Assembly (NCBI GenBank): GCA_026018925.1 | Contig: JAKSZU010000007.1 | Coordinates: 100,360,860-100,424,859 of the forward strand | Source of the DNA: Tupaia tana | Taxonomy: Eukaryota; Chordata; Mammalia; Scandentia; Tupaiidae | Length of the DNA stretch: 64,000 bases | Direction: 5' to 3' | Shown: positions 22,696-33,675 of the stretch, piece by piece | Layout of the letters: every line of letters starts with the position of its first letter | How positions within the stretch are numbered: position 1 is the stretch's first letter | Made by a program: the position numbers and the translations under genes | Notes under the pieces: generated by a model | Told to the model about the DNA's origin: nothing | Databases searched by the model: none | What the model saw: only the letters and a program-made list of their open reading frames with translations

Positions 22696-23238
22696 CTAGA
22701 AGGAGAGCGAGCAGAAGCGTGAGTGAGCTGGACACTTGATCCCAGAAGGAAAGCTGTACCCTGACAAGGTTCTCCCTGTGGTAAACGCATTTCAGCCGAC
22801 ATATCGGAAAAACGTATTTCCAGTTTCCAATTCCACATCCCAGCAACAAAGAAAAGTTGGGCAGACAGCAAAGTCGACTCCTCTTGACTCCTTCGGAGAG
22901 GTGCGGACACAGGACAGCTCACTGCCCCTAAGACTGAAGAGATCCACAGGGGATGAGGGGGTCCGTCCACTGGAGTAGGAGCATGGGACACCTGCAGGAA
23001 ACAGTGCCGGGCAGAGAACCTGGACTAAAAGTGACGAAACAGCCATGGCTCGGAAAGGACTAACCGGATTGTTGAATCTTCCCAGAGGACCTAGTCGCGT
23101 CCGTGGGAGGCCTGGGGAGAGCACTCTTCTCTGAGGTTCAACTTTAGGGGCTCAACTAGGTTCTTAGTCAATTTCAGAGCACAACCCTTGTGCTTCCAGC
23201 AGGAGAGGTAAGAAGGAACAACTGTAAAATACACCAGC

Positions 23239-23493
23239 ACGGGCCAACAGGTGGTGTGGTAGTTAAGGTGCTGGACTTCCACATGGCCAACCACAGTTTG
23301 AGTCCCAGACCCAGCGGTTTGAAACTCATGCTGGGTGCTTATACATGTGTACCTAAAATCCCTAGCGGAGACTGGAGAAGGGATTGTGGCATGGCCACCC
23401 ACCCCCCCACCTCATCCCCCCGAGGGTGATTTCTTGCCTTCTATTTCTCAAGCAAGTACACACATCTTATGGCAAAAATCTCTCTCTAAAAAA
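23239..23493 (+). mobile_element. CYN-like SINE, long form, diverged
   Basis: GGGCCAACAGGTGGTGTGG head; 'ttatggcaaaaatctctctc' end; the central palindrome region is an irregular C-rich tract (23397-23420). Confidence 0.9.
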
Positions 23494-23610
23494 TAATAGC
23501 AAATGGTAAAAGAAAAAATTACAAAGTAAATTATTGATAGAGAGGATTTGGAACTGAATAAAAATAAAAATACAACCTCCCTCAATGTATTACAGCAGCC
23601 AAATTTACCC

Positions 23611-23742
23611 TAGGGGTTTTGGGTACGCACACACGCACATGTGCCTGGTAGGTTTTTCAAGCCCCTGGGTCTAGGACTTGAACTGTGTGGTTGGCCACGT
23701 GTGACCCAGGCACCTTCACCACCTCCCCACCGCCTGGCCCCA
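23611..23742 (-). mobile_element. Older SINE relative, 3' part missing
   Basis: Only the body motif 'ttttgggtacgcacacacgc' and the head ending CCGCCTGGCCCC remain. Confidence 0.7.
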
Positions 23743-24029
23743 TCCACCTCTTCTCTGTCTTGCCCCAATTTAAACTGTCGTCTTCTCTTGCCCAGATGGT
23801 CTACGTGTCCTCTGGTTTCCTTTACCCCTTCGGTGCCTTCCCATAGCCCATTCAACACAAAGATCCAGTGTGCCAGCACAGCGCAGGCCACGTGGCTTTG
23901 TGCTCCCAGGCTGCGAGGCAGCGTGCTGACGAAAGCAGGAGGGCCAGGAGACATCTCTGTGAAACAAACCTTCCGGCCTGAGTGCTCTGGGCCAGCTGTT
24001 ATCACCTCAGAGTCAGCAGACAAGTGAGG

Positions 24030-24505
24030 CCTGGTAGTTACTGAAATCCAAAGTTTAATCACTTATTCTCAGTCAGATACTAGCCTGGTTACATTGGGAT
24101 ACTTTATTTCATTATAAAAACTGATCTAAACAATGTACTTTTAATTTTTTTTTTTTAAAGAAACTGAGCTAAGACAACCAACCTCCGAAGTGCACAGCCA
24201 AGGACATCAGTGGCCCTACCTGAAGGAGACTGTGATTCAGTGTTCTAGAGGTCCTGTTTCAGAGAACACTGCTGTAGCTGATAACTGAAAACGTGAACAG
24301 AAACATCAGCTGGGAGGAAATTAGGATGTGATCAGAGGCCTAGGTCTGAACCCTGAGGAACCTATTTAAAACTTAGGGAGAAGAAAATGTTTGTACTTCT
24401 GTCCCTCAAGCTGTTTATCTTTTTCCTGTCCACATTTTTACAGACCTGTAATTATGTTTTAAATACAATCCAGTGAATTCTGTTTATTTTAAAAGTTAAA
24501 AAGTT
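24030..24505. other. Intronic DNA, no gene recognised
   Basis: Unique-looking, no splice-flanked conservation that I recognise. Confidence 0.4.
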
Positions 24506-24508
24506 TTG

Positions 24509-24559
24509 GGCCCAGCAGGTGGTGTGGTTTTTAAGGTCCTGGACCGTAAAACATGTCTG

Positions 24560-24591
<32 letters not shown>

Positions 24592-24665
24592 ATGGTGAGC
24601 ACATGCACCCTGTAGCAAATGAAAATAATAATAATAACAATAAAGTTAAATAATTTTTTAAAAAA
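24509..24665 (+). mobile_element. CYN-like SINE, short form
   Basis: GGGCCCAGCAGGTGGTGTGG head, CT tract, (AAT)n tail ending 'taaagttaaataattt'. Confidence 0.85.
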
Positions 24666-24845
24666 TTAACAAGTTTTTAAGGAGGAGTGGTCAAAATAAT
24701 AATATACGCACATAAGTTATAACAAAAAGTAACAGACCTGCCCCACCTCTTTTGTTTTTAATTCTAAGAGCAACCTTTTAGTCTCTTTAAATTTCAGAAT
24801 CTGTGTTAATTTCTTTCATATCTCTATTTAATACTGTTCTTTGTT

Positions 24846-25025
24846 ATTTTTAATTTCCAGATGGCACATGTGTTCACCAGAGAAAGAGAGAACGCACCTC
24901 CCAGTGGGGCACCATCACACCACGCTCCCATTCTGTCGGGATCCTGCGACAGGCACACACACATGCCTGGTGTGTTCTTAGTCACTGGGGTAAAGATTCA
25001 AACTGTGCTCAACCACGTGTGATCC
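24846..25025 (-). mobile_element. Older SINE relative, head-truncated
   Basis: 'ttaatttccagatggcacatg' start, body 'ggatcctgcgacaggcac', ends within the head at 'caaccacgtgtgatcc'. Confidence 0.7.
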
Positions 25026-25029
25026 ATCT

Positions 25030-25555
25030 ATGTTCATCAGAAAGCTGCAGGGTTGGCCTAATACTGCTTTTGCTTGAAATGTCAACTTTGGATGTTGTCT
25101 ATTGATTTCCTGCCATAATGAAGGACGTTTTAAACAATTTATACAACTCTCACTTTCTAAGAAAGGCTTCCCCAAACAAAACATTACTTCTCTCAGTCCC
25201 CCAGAGGTTCCTTTAACTCTACATGGAAGGTAAGTACCTGCCGTCCTATCACTGCACAGAAACTGTCTCGCGAGAGCTATTAAGTGCTTCTACTCCCCGT
25301 CTTTCTATCTCACCTTCTGCCATCTGCATTTGCCTTTCTGTTGTCAGTGCCAGTTACATTTGCCCTTTCTTCTAGAGTCAGAGCTGTCTTCTGTAATTTG
25401 TCTATGTATTACTTCTAAAAGTTGGAATCCGGTGAACAATGTTAGAAGTTTTATGTCTATATGAACCTTTCTTATTTTTTGTTGAGCTTTTCAAGAGAAG
25501 AAAGAACATGGATGAAAAAGCTATGTTCTATATCTGTTCATGACGTTCACCTACT
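25030..25555. other. Intronic DNA, no gene recognised
   Basis: No feature I can assign. Confidence 0.4.
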
Positions 25556-25559
25556 CATT

Positions 25560-25950
25560 ACTGTCCCCGGGCATCCAGCGGACTACTGCTAACCCAAAGG
25601 CCAGCCCTTGTGTGACAGGCCCTGCGTTACCGCCACTTGCTGTCCCCTTCGTTCCACCCCTGCTGTGCTCTCTCTTACACGTTGGTTTCATCAGGCCCCA
25701 CTTTTTGCTATTTCTAAATGTATCCCCTACACCTCTTCCTTCCAGCTCTAAGCTTCACACCTAGAACTGTCTCCCCCATGTCTATGACACTTGCCTCCTC
25801 ATGTCATTAGCCATCTTGTTAGGGGTTACCGACCAGAGCAGCTTTCCCTGAGCACACTGATTAAACAGCACGCCTTCCTGATCAGTGTCTTTCTCTTTAT
25901 TCTAGCGTTTCTGCCACATGGCATTATAGTTATCTTAAAGAATACTGTCA
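25560..25950 (+). mobile_element. Ancient L2 3' region
   Basis: Pyrimidine-rich text typical of the L2 3' end with phrases such as 'tttctgccacatggcattat' and 'ctctttattctagcgtttc'. Heavily diverged; the open frame at 25540-25764 is a by-product. Confidence 0.45.
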
Positions 25951-26215
25951 ACTTAGCACACTGTAGAGTCTACTTCTGGTTGTTTTCCCTGGTGACCACG
26001 TGGCTGACCGGGTGCTGAGGCTCACTACTGGTGTCCAGCATAACAAGAGCGTGTCAGACCACGTAGTGTTAGCCTGCGGAAGATCAAAATTCAAAATGTA
26101 TAGTTTCTACATGGAAGTAGTTTCTGGTCAATGTGTATTACTTTCACACCATTGTCAAGTTGAAAAACTTCAGGTCGAACCTTGTTTACTTGGGGGTCAT
26201 ATATATGGGGTGGGA

Positions 26216-26517
26216 AGGTCTTCCAAAAGTTCATAGAAAATGAGTATTGAAAAAAATATGCATGAATCTTTTTGCAACAAAACAAACTTACATTTTAAAA
26301 AATAATTTATTTATTTAATTCCATTTGTTATTATTATTATTTTTTAATTTGAACAGAGAGAGACAGAAAGGGAGAGGGAGAAAGCAAGGTACCAGGTCTG
26401 GGACTCAAACCACGGCTAGCCACGTGGGAATCCAGCGCCCTTAACCACCACGCCACCTGCCGGCCCCACAAACCTACATTTTTAATTCCTTTTTCCATGA
26501 ACTTGCTGAAGTCTTCT
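26216..26517 (+). mobile_element. Mariner-type MITE A, with nested SINE
   Basis: Left terminal repeat 'ggtcttccaaaagttcatag' and right terminal repeat 'ttttccatgaacttgctgaag' are inverted copies. The interior 'atgcatgaatctttttgc' matches the copies at 41,588 and 43,318. A SINE splits it. Confidence 0.7.
26299..26467 (-). mobile_element. CYN-like SINE, short form, nested in a MITE
   Basis: AT-rich tail, GAACAGAGAGAGACAGAAAG, head ending CCACCTGCCGGCCCC. MITE sequence 'acaaacttacattttaa' (26282) is repeated as 'acaaacctacatttttaa' (26468). Confidence 0.93.
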
Positions 26518-26888
26518 CATGTTTATTGTCATTCAAATCCTATAATAAGTACTATCTACCAAAAGCACAACAGCAAACACTGGGTACCTCTGTATCAGTA
26601 CAATATGAAGGGTGTAGTATGACCTCTAAGTACTCCTGGCAAGAAAGCTGAATTGGAATTATCGATCCTCCAGCAGTAACTTTCATTTACAGAAAATGCA
26701 CAGGGTACAGCAACAAATTAAACTACTTGAAAACACACCAATAAATCTAGAAAAACACTAAGAAAACTGACCTGGTTACTGAAACAAGTCAATGGCAAGG
26801 ACAAAAAGAGTTAGACTGCTCTGCTCTAAATGAATGAAGATTTAAGAAGCAGAGCAATGGAGGTATGGGTGTGGCCGAATCATCTTTT

Positions 26889-27162
26889 TTCTTCCTTTTT
26901 TTTAAGGTTTCTGTTGTAGGGCAAGTGCACTCACCAGACACAAGAGAGAGAGAGACAATGAGAGGGAAAGTGAGAGATCACTCCCCCACACCCCGGGGGC
27001 CTGGCCACGCCACAATCCCTTCTCCTCCATTCACCTCCTGGGATTTGGGGCATGCACGCACACACAGTTGGCATGATTTTTAAGCCAGCAGGTCCAGGAC
27101 TCGAACCATGGTCTGCCAGGTGGGAGTCCAGGGTCTTAACCACCACGCACATGCTGGCCCCC
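26889..27162 (-). mobile_element. CYN-like SINE, long form, diverged
   Basis: 'aaggtttctgttgtagggc' start, ACACCCCGGGGGC at the palindrome site, head ending CACATGCTGGCCCCC. Flanks 'gaatcatctttt' (26877) and 'gaattatctttt' (27165). Confidence 0.9.
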
Positions 27163-27483
27163 TTGAATTATCTTTTGAACAAACTACTAACAAAAGACAA
27201 GGAGGGACCTTTGATTATGAACTATATAATTGATGCTACAAAAAAATACTACAAACCTTATTAAGTCACAGAAAGGCGTTATGGTTACACAGTGTAAAAA
27301 TATATCCACTGTTATAGGCTTACATATAGGGGTGAAATGATACACTAGCTGGGATTTGTTTTAAAATATTTCAGCCAAGAGAGAAAAAGAAAATGACATA
27401 GAAAATGTGGCAAAACCTTCACAATCGCCAAATGCAGGCAATAAGTATATGAAAAGTATGCTTTAAATTTTTACAACAAATGT

Positions 27484-27655
27484 GGGGCCCGCAGATGGCA
27501 TGGTTATTAAGGCACTAGACCCCACGTGGCCCACCGTGGTCTGAGGCCTGGACCCGGAAGCTTGCTTTCCTACTTTCTCTTTCTCTCTGTCTCTCCTAGC
27601 CAAATTAAACAAATGATGACAATGATAATAAAATAAAATAAAATAATTCTCTAAC
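27484..27655 (+). mobile_element. CYN-like SINE, short form
   Basis: GGGGCCCGCAGATGGCATGG head, TCTCTCCTAGCCAAATTAAA body, (AAAAT)n tail ending 'aataattctcta'. Confidence 0.88.
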
Positions 27656-27779
27656 CAAAAAAAAGTTTTATAGCAAAGCTTACAAAGGGCTCTGTTTCAG
27701 ACCTGTTACGTGTGGGTCCTATCAGACACGTGACTGGAAATGCCCGAGAGAACGGACACACACGCTGTGCTCTGGACGG

Positions 27780-28110
27780 GGCGTCAGATGCTGGTGAGCG
27801 GGCCAAGGTCACTCAGCTGGAGGGCAAAGAGCACGGTGCCAGGAGAGAGTCTTTGCCACCAAGTCTGAAGGTCAAGATGCGGAGGATTCAGCCAGGAAGA
27901 CGAGGACCCAGTGAGCCAACACACAGGAGGAATCAGGAAGTGTGGAATTCGCAGGAACCGGCAGAAAACGTGATTTCAGAAAAAGAGCGTGTGCACAGTA
28001 AGCGTCTGGGGCTTCTGAGTCACCAGATGTGGCGCTATGCGGTCACTAGCGACCTTCGCAAAGGCCGTTTTGGTAGAGTGAATGAGGTGGAAGCTTTCTG
28101 ATAATATGAG
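27780..28110. repeat. Ancient interspersed repeat, family uncertain
   Basis: Has the phrase order 'gcgtcagatgctggtgag', 'ggtcactagcgaccttcgc', 'ccgttttggtagagtgaa', which I associate with an old mammalian-wide repeat. This explains the 129-codon open frame at 27712-28101. Confidence 0.4.
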
Positions 28111-28238
28111 AAGACTCATCTGCACCTTCAAAACTTGAAATACTTTTCTAAATACAACATACGCCTTTATGTTTTAATGCAAAACTCTCCCATTTTATTA
28201 GTCACGGTCCCTTCAGGGACGATTGGGGCATTTCATCA

Positions 28239-28343
<105 letters not shown>

Positions 28344-28602
28344 TTAAAAAAAAAAAGAAATAAGTTATACAATTTACTGCTGAGAAAAAACACGACAGCG
28401 AAGTTAAGAGTCTCAGACCTGCCAAAATGAGGCCAGCTCCACTTTTATAAGCTGAGTGCCAGAGGGCAAGGCCAGCTCCTCCCACCTCCCGGGCTCCTCC
28501 TCAGAAGAGGATCTCATGGCTAGTGGTTGTCCTAAGGACTAAACGGTTCAGGGCAGCAAGAGCGTGGCAGTGTCTGGGCCACAGAAAACACACAGACATT
28601 TC

Positions 28603-28765
28603 TTCGCTCATCCATTCCTTCAGCAAATGTTTACTGAGTACCAGCTCGGGTCCAAGTAATGACCTAGGAGCTTTAGAAATACCGTGGTAAAATAACAGAT
28701 CTTTGCCCTTTCTTCAGGGGAGAGGGGCAATAAACAGTATGTCAGTTGGGGAAAGTGCTGTGTGA
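28603..28765 (-). mobile_element. Ancient L2/MIR-tail-like repeat
   Basis: 'cattccttcagcaaatgtttactgagtacc' order, then 'ggagaggggcaataaacag', resembles an inverted old LINE2-type tail. Low certainty. Confidence 0.4.
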
Positions 28766-28769
28766 AAAA

Positions 28770-29060
28770 ATGAAGAAGGGAAAGGGGACAAATCAAAGAG
28801 GGCTGGCCGTGCGACATCAGTTTTCCGTTTTAGATAGGGCAGCAAACCACGAGAGTACGACAAACATACCTCAGTCTCAGAAATGTTAATGTTATGAGAA
28901 AGAAATGTGGAAGCAAAGAAAAAGTACAGCCGACCAGCCCGTGCACTGGGGTAGTTTAGAATGTTCCTAAAACAGCAGAAGTTCCTTTTTTGAAAAAGAG
29001 AATGTCTCCTTTTAAGAAATGAATCATCTTTATAAAGATAGACCTAAAAGCATTCAGTAG
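28770..29060. other. Intronic DNA (intron 1), nothing assigned
   Basis: No repeat or gene recognised. Confidence 0.4.
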
Positions 29061-29077
29061 CTACAATGAAAGGAGGT

Positions 29078-29082
29078 GAAAT

Positions 29083-29121
<39 letters not shown>
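29078..29121. repeat. (ATTT)n, tail of the NSA2 retrocopy
   Basis: Ten ATTT units; a poly(A) tail turned into a tetranucleotide microsatellite. Confidence 0.9.
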
Positions 29122-30120
29122 GTAAAACTGGGCCACTTTAATGTTTTTGTACAATTTAATAAATAATCTTTGGATGACTGCAGACTGGCTATATTCAGAA
29201 ACATCAGTCGTGGTGGTTTTCCAGATTGGTGTATCATCTTCAAAGATTACAAGGAGTTATTTCTATGCAACTGCTAGCAAACCAGTAAGACCGCATTCAT
29301 GCATCCATCGTTTTCAGGATTGTTGGTAACTTGGGCACATTTTCCCCAAATAACCCTGCCTCGCTGTGTCACAAGGGCCCAACTCGCTCACGTTCACTCA
29401 GTGACAGGACCTTAGGTGATAACGCCCAATGTTGTATACAGTGGGGATGAGGGGTTCTTCTTTACACCGAGAACTGACAGGGCAAAGGTGGCTGTCGGTG
29501 CAGGAAGCCGTAACACGGGCCTTCTTGAAACGTGAGCCCACTGGCCTAATGAAGCTTTCATATTTAGGTGGTTTTCTAGTAAAGCCACCTCCAACAAAGC
29601 AGACTTCTGTAACCATCCTCTTCCATGCCTCCTCCTTTCTCCTCCCCGTTCGAGTAACTTTTAAAACTTGTTTCTCCCTGGGCTCGAACTTCAGGTGGAG
29701 AGACTTCCCATTTTCCCGCTTTCTCTTTCCGTTTTTGTTTCATCATATTGGAAAGTACTTTAGCTCGGGACTGTCCTCTGTCCAACAGACAGGCAGGTCC
29801 TGCTCCTCCTGGAATCTTCTTCACTCTATTGTGTGGTTTCCTCTTTTCATGCATCTTGATAGTCTTTTTCATTTGTGTTTTCTCAGCATGGCTCTGTTGA
29901 TGATAGAGCTTAGCCTTCAGACCAGTCATCTTTTTTGCCTTCTTTAAATGTTCAGGAGCCTCCCGACTTTCCTCCTTTCTCTTTTTCTCATGGTAATCCC
30001 AACGGTATCCACAGCGTTCACGATGTGATTCAGTATGTTTGTTTTGTGGCATGGTGGCAGCTGCAGAGTCGCTGGAAGCAGCCTCCTGGACACAAGGACG
30101 TTGTCAACTCTCAGGTCTCC
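29086..30120 (-). pseudogene. NSA2: NSA2 processed pseudogene
   Basis: NSA2 (TINP1) is a nucleolar factor for 60S ribosome maturation. An intronless minus-strand copy runs from a 5' UTR (30,120-30,053) through the start MPQN (30,052), the basic [10 protein letters not shown] and [11 protein letters not shown] region, FTRKPPKYE and [16 protein letters not shown], to a TAG at about 29,274. A 3' UTR and an (AAAT)n-type tail (29,086-29,120) follow. Frameshifts near 29,600 and 29,450 split the frame, so only the first ~150 codons stay open. Target-site duplications agga(g/a)gtg(a/g)aattta lie at 29,071-29,085 and 30,121-30,135. This is L1-mediated retrotransposition of an mRNA; it is not functional. 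Confidence 0.93.
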
Positions 30121-30149
30121 AGGAAGTGGAATTTATGGACGAGAGTGAT

Positions 30150-30510
30150 AATTAAATAACTGGGCTGATGCGCTCTCTAATAAAATTACACTAGTCTCTA
30201 TGTACGGTCACAAAGGACAGATTTCTCTATTGTTTTCTTGCCATTCAACATAAAAATCAAGATTTTCCTGAAGCCATTTTGTTTCACTCCTTTCCCCTTG
30301 TTTAAAATCGGTAAGGTGGCTCAGTAAAAGATTAACATAAGTTAAAACAAATACATACTTGTGGGGTTTTATGGGGGAGAGATGTTCTACGATTCCTAAA
30401 CTGATTGGAAGAAATTCTGCGAAGTGTTTACACGACCTAAGTTGTACTTTATATAATTAACATTTCAAATCTGATTCTTATATTTAAAAAGATGCTGACT
30501 ACAGTAAATG
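30150..30510. other. Intronic DNA (intron 1), nothing assigned
   Basis: AT-rich, no recognisable repeat. Confidence 0.4.
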
Positions 30511-30535
30511 GATAACTTTTTAAAAATTTTTTTTA

Positions 30536-30764
30536 AAAAGAGATTTTTGCTATAAGGTGTGTGGGCTCGCCGGACAGACAGAACGAGGCAGAAAGCGAGA
30601 AATCATCCCCCAGTGAAGACGGTACACTGCAGTCCCTTCTCCTCCATTCTCTTCTTGGGCTCTTGGGCACGCACACATGAATTTTAAGCCGTCAGGTCCA
30701 GGACTTGAACCGCGGTCCACTACATGGGAGTCCAGTGACATAACCATTACGCCATTTTCTAGTC
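30536..30764 (-). mobile_element. CYN-like SINE, long form (serial pair, 1)
   Basis: AAAGAGATTTTTGCTATAAGG start, head ending CCATTTTCTAGTCC; a block of about 30 bp of the body is missing. Its target 'gataactttttaaaa' (30511) is copied as 'ggtaacatttttttt' (30770). Confidence 0.9.
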
Positions 30765-30781
30765 CTCAGGTAACATTTTTT

Positions 30782-31036
30782 TTTTTTTAGAGATTTTTGC
30801 TACAGAGCATGTGCGCTCGCCAGAAAGATGGAGACAGGCAGACAGACAGAAAGCGAGAAATCATGCCCCCCCCAGGGAGGATGGCCACACCACAATCCCT
30901 TCTCCTCCATTCTCCTCTCGGGATCTTGGGCATGCACACGCGCCCGGCATGAGTTTAAGCCATTGGGTCTGGGACTTGAACTGCGGTCGACTACATAGGA
31001 GCCCAGTGACATAGCCATTATGCCAATTGCTGGTCC
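30782..31036 (-). mobile_element. CYN-like SINE, long form (serial pair, 2)
   Basis: TTAGAGATTTTTGCTACAGAG start, GCCCCCCCCAGGGAGG body, head ending CAATTGCTGGTCCCC. It inserted in the target copy left by its neighbour: 'ggtaacattttt' (30770) and 'gataacatatttttaa' (31039). Confidence 0.92.
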
Positions 31037-31135
31037 CCAGATAACATATTTTTAAAAATCATTCTCCTTGGCCAAAGGCGGGCTTGGTAATCCTCTGAGT
31101 TATAAGTTAAATTTTAAAAATAAGTATTAATAGAG

Positions 31136-31400
31136 GGACCAGAAATTAGCATAATGGCTATGTCGCTGGACTCCCACGTAGTCGACCGTGATTCGCATCC
31201 TGGACCCGGTGGCTTAAAACTCACACTGGGCGCGTGTGTGTGCATGCCCAAGATCCCGAGAGGAGAATGGAGGAGAAGGGATTGCGGTGTGACCATCCCT
31301 CCTGGGGGGTGATTTCTCGCTTTCTGTCTCTCTGTCTCTCTCTGTCTGTCTGGCGAGCGCATGTGCCCTATAGCAAAAACTTCTCCAAAAAAAAAAAAAG
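31136..31400 (+). mobile_element. CYN-like SINE, long form, young
   Basis: GGGACCAGAAATTAGCATAATGG head, TATAGCAAAAACTTCTCC plus A13. 'aagtattaata' flanks both sides (31122 and 31398). Confidence 0.94.
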
Positions 31401-32430
31401 TATTAATAATAAGTACTATCACATCATCTATTAATAGAACTCATTAAAATGGTAAAGTAGTAAAAACATTTTTTCCCGAATTTAAAAATCTGGGTTTGTA
31501 GTTAACATGTAAATATTTTCTCAAAAATATTTAAAACCATACTGTCTCTGTTATTATAAAGTCACAAACAAAACTATAACAAATATTTTGAAAGTGATCT
31601 TTAAAATTCAGTTTTTGAAATTTGGGAAGTTGTTTATCTATGAACGGCCAACATGCAAATAGTGAGACAGGAGTGATGGCAGGGCGAGCCTCTCTGGCAA
31701 GGACCCGCCTGTGAGATTCAGACGTGCCCATGCCCCGAGGCAGCTCTGAAACGACAGTGCTGTGTGACTTTGGGATAAAAATAATCTGTACTCCAGACAA
31801 CCCATGAAGTGCACTTCTAGAGCAAACTACCATAAATTACTCTTTCAGTAATTAAGTCACTACATAGAGATAAAAGCTAAAAGCCCCCATAAAATACAAA
31901 GTTTTAAGAAAAACTAACAACAAAACAAAACACAACCTGAATCCGCTCAAATTAAAATGAAAATACACTCATGTCTGACTGCTATGCAGAGGGTCTGGCA
32001 TGTTTCCAAGATAACCAATTGGTCTGTCACCATCTCTTGAATGCTGGGAAAAACTAACCCAGAGGCAAAGACTACTATTGACAGCACGCAAAGCAGGGCG
32101 AGCTTCCGGTTCACCTTAGCCCCATCTTTCAAATTTCACAGGGTAACTCCCGGAGACCTCGGGGACACAGCTGAGGAAGCCTGCACTGGCGGAACCCAAA
32201 CCTCGAATCACACAAACTCACCCGATCCGTGCCCAAGGGAACCTTCCCCTCATCGTGCTGGGCAACAAGCAAACCTGCCCTGCTGCAGAGGACCTGGCCC
32301 TCCACGGCTGTCCACAGATGAACGTCACTGACCAGAGCATCCAGAACAACGCGCCCCGCTCACGGGATGTGCGAAAATGCAAGAGAGCCACGGGGAACCT
32401 TCTCCCAATAATCGATCGCTTTTTAAAAAA
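31400..32430. other. Intronic DNA (intron 1), no gene supported
   Basis: Contains a 61-codon minus-strand open frame (32132-31947) beginning MKDGAKVNRKLALLCVLS with one hydrophobic stretch. I could not match it to a family and it has no splice or CpG context. Confidence 0.4.
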
Positions 32431-32444
32431 GAGTTATTTTATGT

Positions 32445-32601
32445 AACTTTATATATTTACTTATTTATTTTAATTGGACTGGAAAGGGACAGAGAGAGAA
32501 AGAGAGACAGTGACAAAGCAAGCTGTCAGGTCCGGGACTTGAACTGTGGTCAGCCATGTGGGAGTCTAGCACTCCTAACCGCCACATCACCCACTGGCCC
32601 C
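32445..32601 (-). mobile_element. CYN-like SINE, short form
   Basis: (ATTT)-rich tail, GACTGGAAAGGGACAGAG, head ending CACCCACTGGCCCC. Confidence 0.9.
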
Positions 32602-32929
32602 TAACCAATCACTGTTTATGGATGAACTTACTACTGTGGCTTCCTATTCAAGTCTGCATACCACACTCCCCCTGATAGCGCCATCTCTGTATCGGCTCTC
32701 TGGTGTCCGTAGGAAATAATTAACACTGTTCCTTCCCGAGTGTCCGCAGTGCCTAACCCAAGGAAGTACTCTACACATTCGCTAATCTGTGAATGCGTGG
32801 CAGGATCACACTATCCGGTCTGTCTGCAATACACTCTACATTCAAGGCAAATATGGTTTAGTGACAATAAGTATCTAGCAATTGTTCATTTCTGGTGACT
32901 GTGCAATTTATGAAGCAGCCTTGTAATTT

Positions 32930-33150
32930 ATGTATTTATATACCTGTCTCTCCTTCCAGACTATGAGATGCTTAATGCAAGAAATGGCAGACACAGGATG
33001 AAATACCTAACTGGCATGTAATACACTTATGCTAGGAAAACTTAACCTCTCAGAGACTCAGTTTCACATTTGTAAAAGTGGAAATACCACCCTGAACTTT
33101 ACAGATTTACTGTGAGAAAAAAATTAGCATATGCAAAACTCCTAAATGTG
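32930..33150 (+). mobile_element. Ancient MIR/L2-like remnants
   Basis: 'aacctctcagagactcagtttcacatttgtaaaag' order (33040-33085) is the MIR core signature. 'tctctccttccagactatgagatgctt' (32945) resembles an L2 tail. Both are weak and old. Confidence 0.6.
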
Positions 33151-33210
33151 CCTTATATACCACAGAAACTGAGAAAGAAAAGACTTTAAAATGTATAAAG
33201 AATGAGGAAG

Positions 33211-33483
33211 GGGAACCAGCAGTTAGTGTAATGGCTATGTCGCTGGACTCCCACATAGTCGACCGCGGTTTACGTCCCGGACCCGGTGGCTTAAAACTCA
33301 CGCGGGGCGCGTGTGCGTGCATGCCCAAGATCCCGAGAGGAGAATGGAGGAGAGGGGATTGCGGCGTGGCCATCCTCCCTGGGGGGTGATTTCTTGCTTT
33401 CTGTCTCTCTGTCTCTGTCTGTCCGGCGAGTGCACGTGCCCTATCGCAAAAACCTCTCCAAAAAATAAAAAATTTAAAAATTT
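33211..33483 (+). mobile_element. CYN-like SINE, long form (serial, 1)
   Basis: GGGGAACCAGCAGTTAGTGTAATGG head, CCCTATCGCAAAAACCTCTCC end. Flanks 'aaagaatgaggaag' (33197) and 'gaatgaggaag' (33491). Confidence 0.95.
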
Positions 33484-33503
33484 AAAAAAAGAATGAGGAA
33501 GGG

Positions 33504-33671
33504 AGGCCCAGCAGGCAGCATGGTGATTAAGGTCCCTGGACTTCCGCATGGCCAATTGGAGGCTTATTTTCTCACTTTCCATCTCTCTCTCTCTCTCTCT
33601 CTCTCTCCCCCTATCTGGTCAAACTAAAGTAAAATAAAATAAAATAATTCTTTAAAAAAAAAAAAAAAAAG
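33504..33671 (+). mobile_element. CYN-like SINE, short form (serial, 2)
   Basis: AGGCCCAGCAGGCAGCATGG head, long CT tract (33580-33608), TCTGGTCAAACTAAAGTAAA, A18 tail. The target copy 'gaatgagga' recurs at 33672. Confidence 0.92.
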
Positions 33672-33675
33672 GAAT

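Noticed and set aside
27712..28101. 129-codon open frame
   Set aside because: Overlaps an old interspersed repeat; no recognisable protein.
31947..32132. 61-codon open frame with a hydrophobic N-terminal segment resembling a signal anchor
   Set aside because: Could not be matched to any family, has no intron/exon signals, and such short frames are expected by chance.
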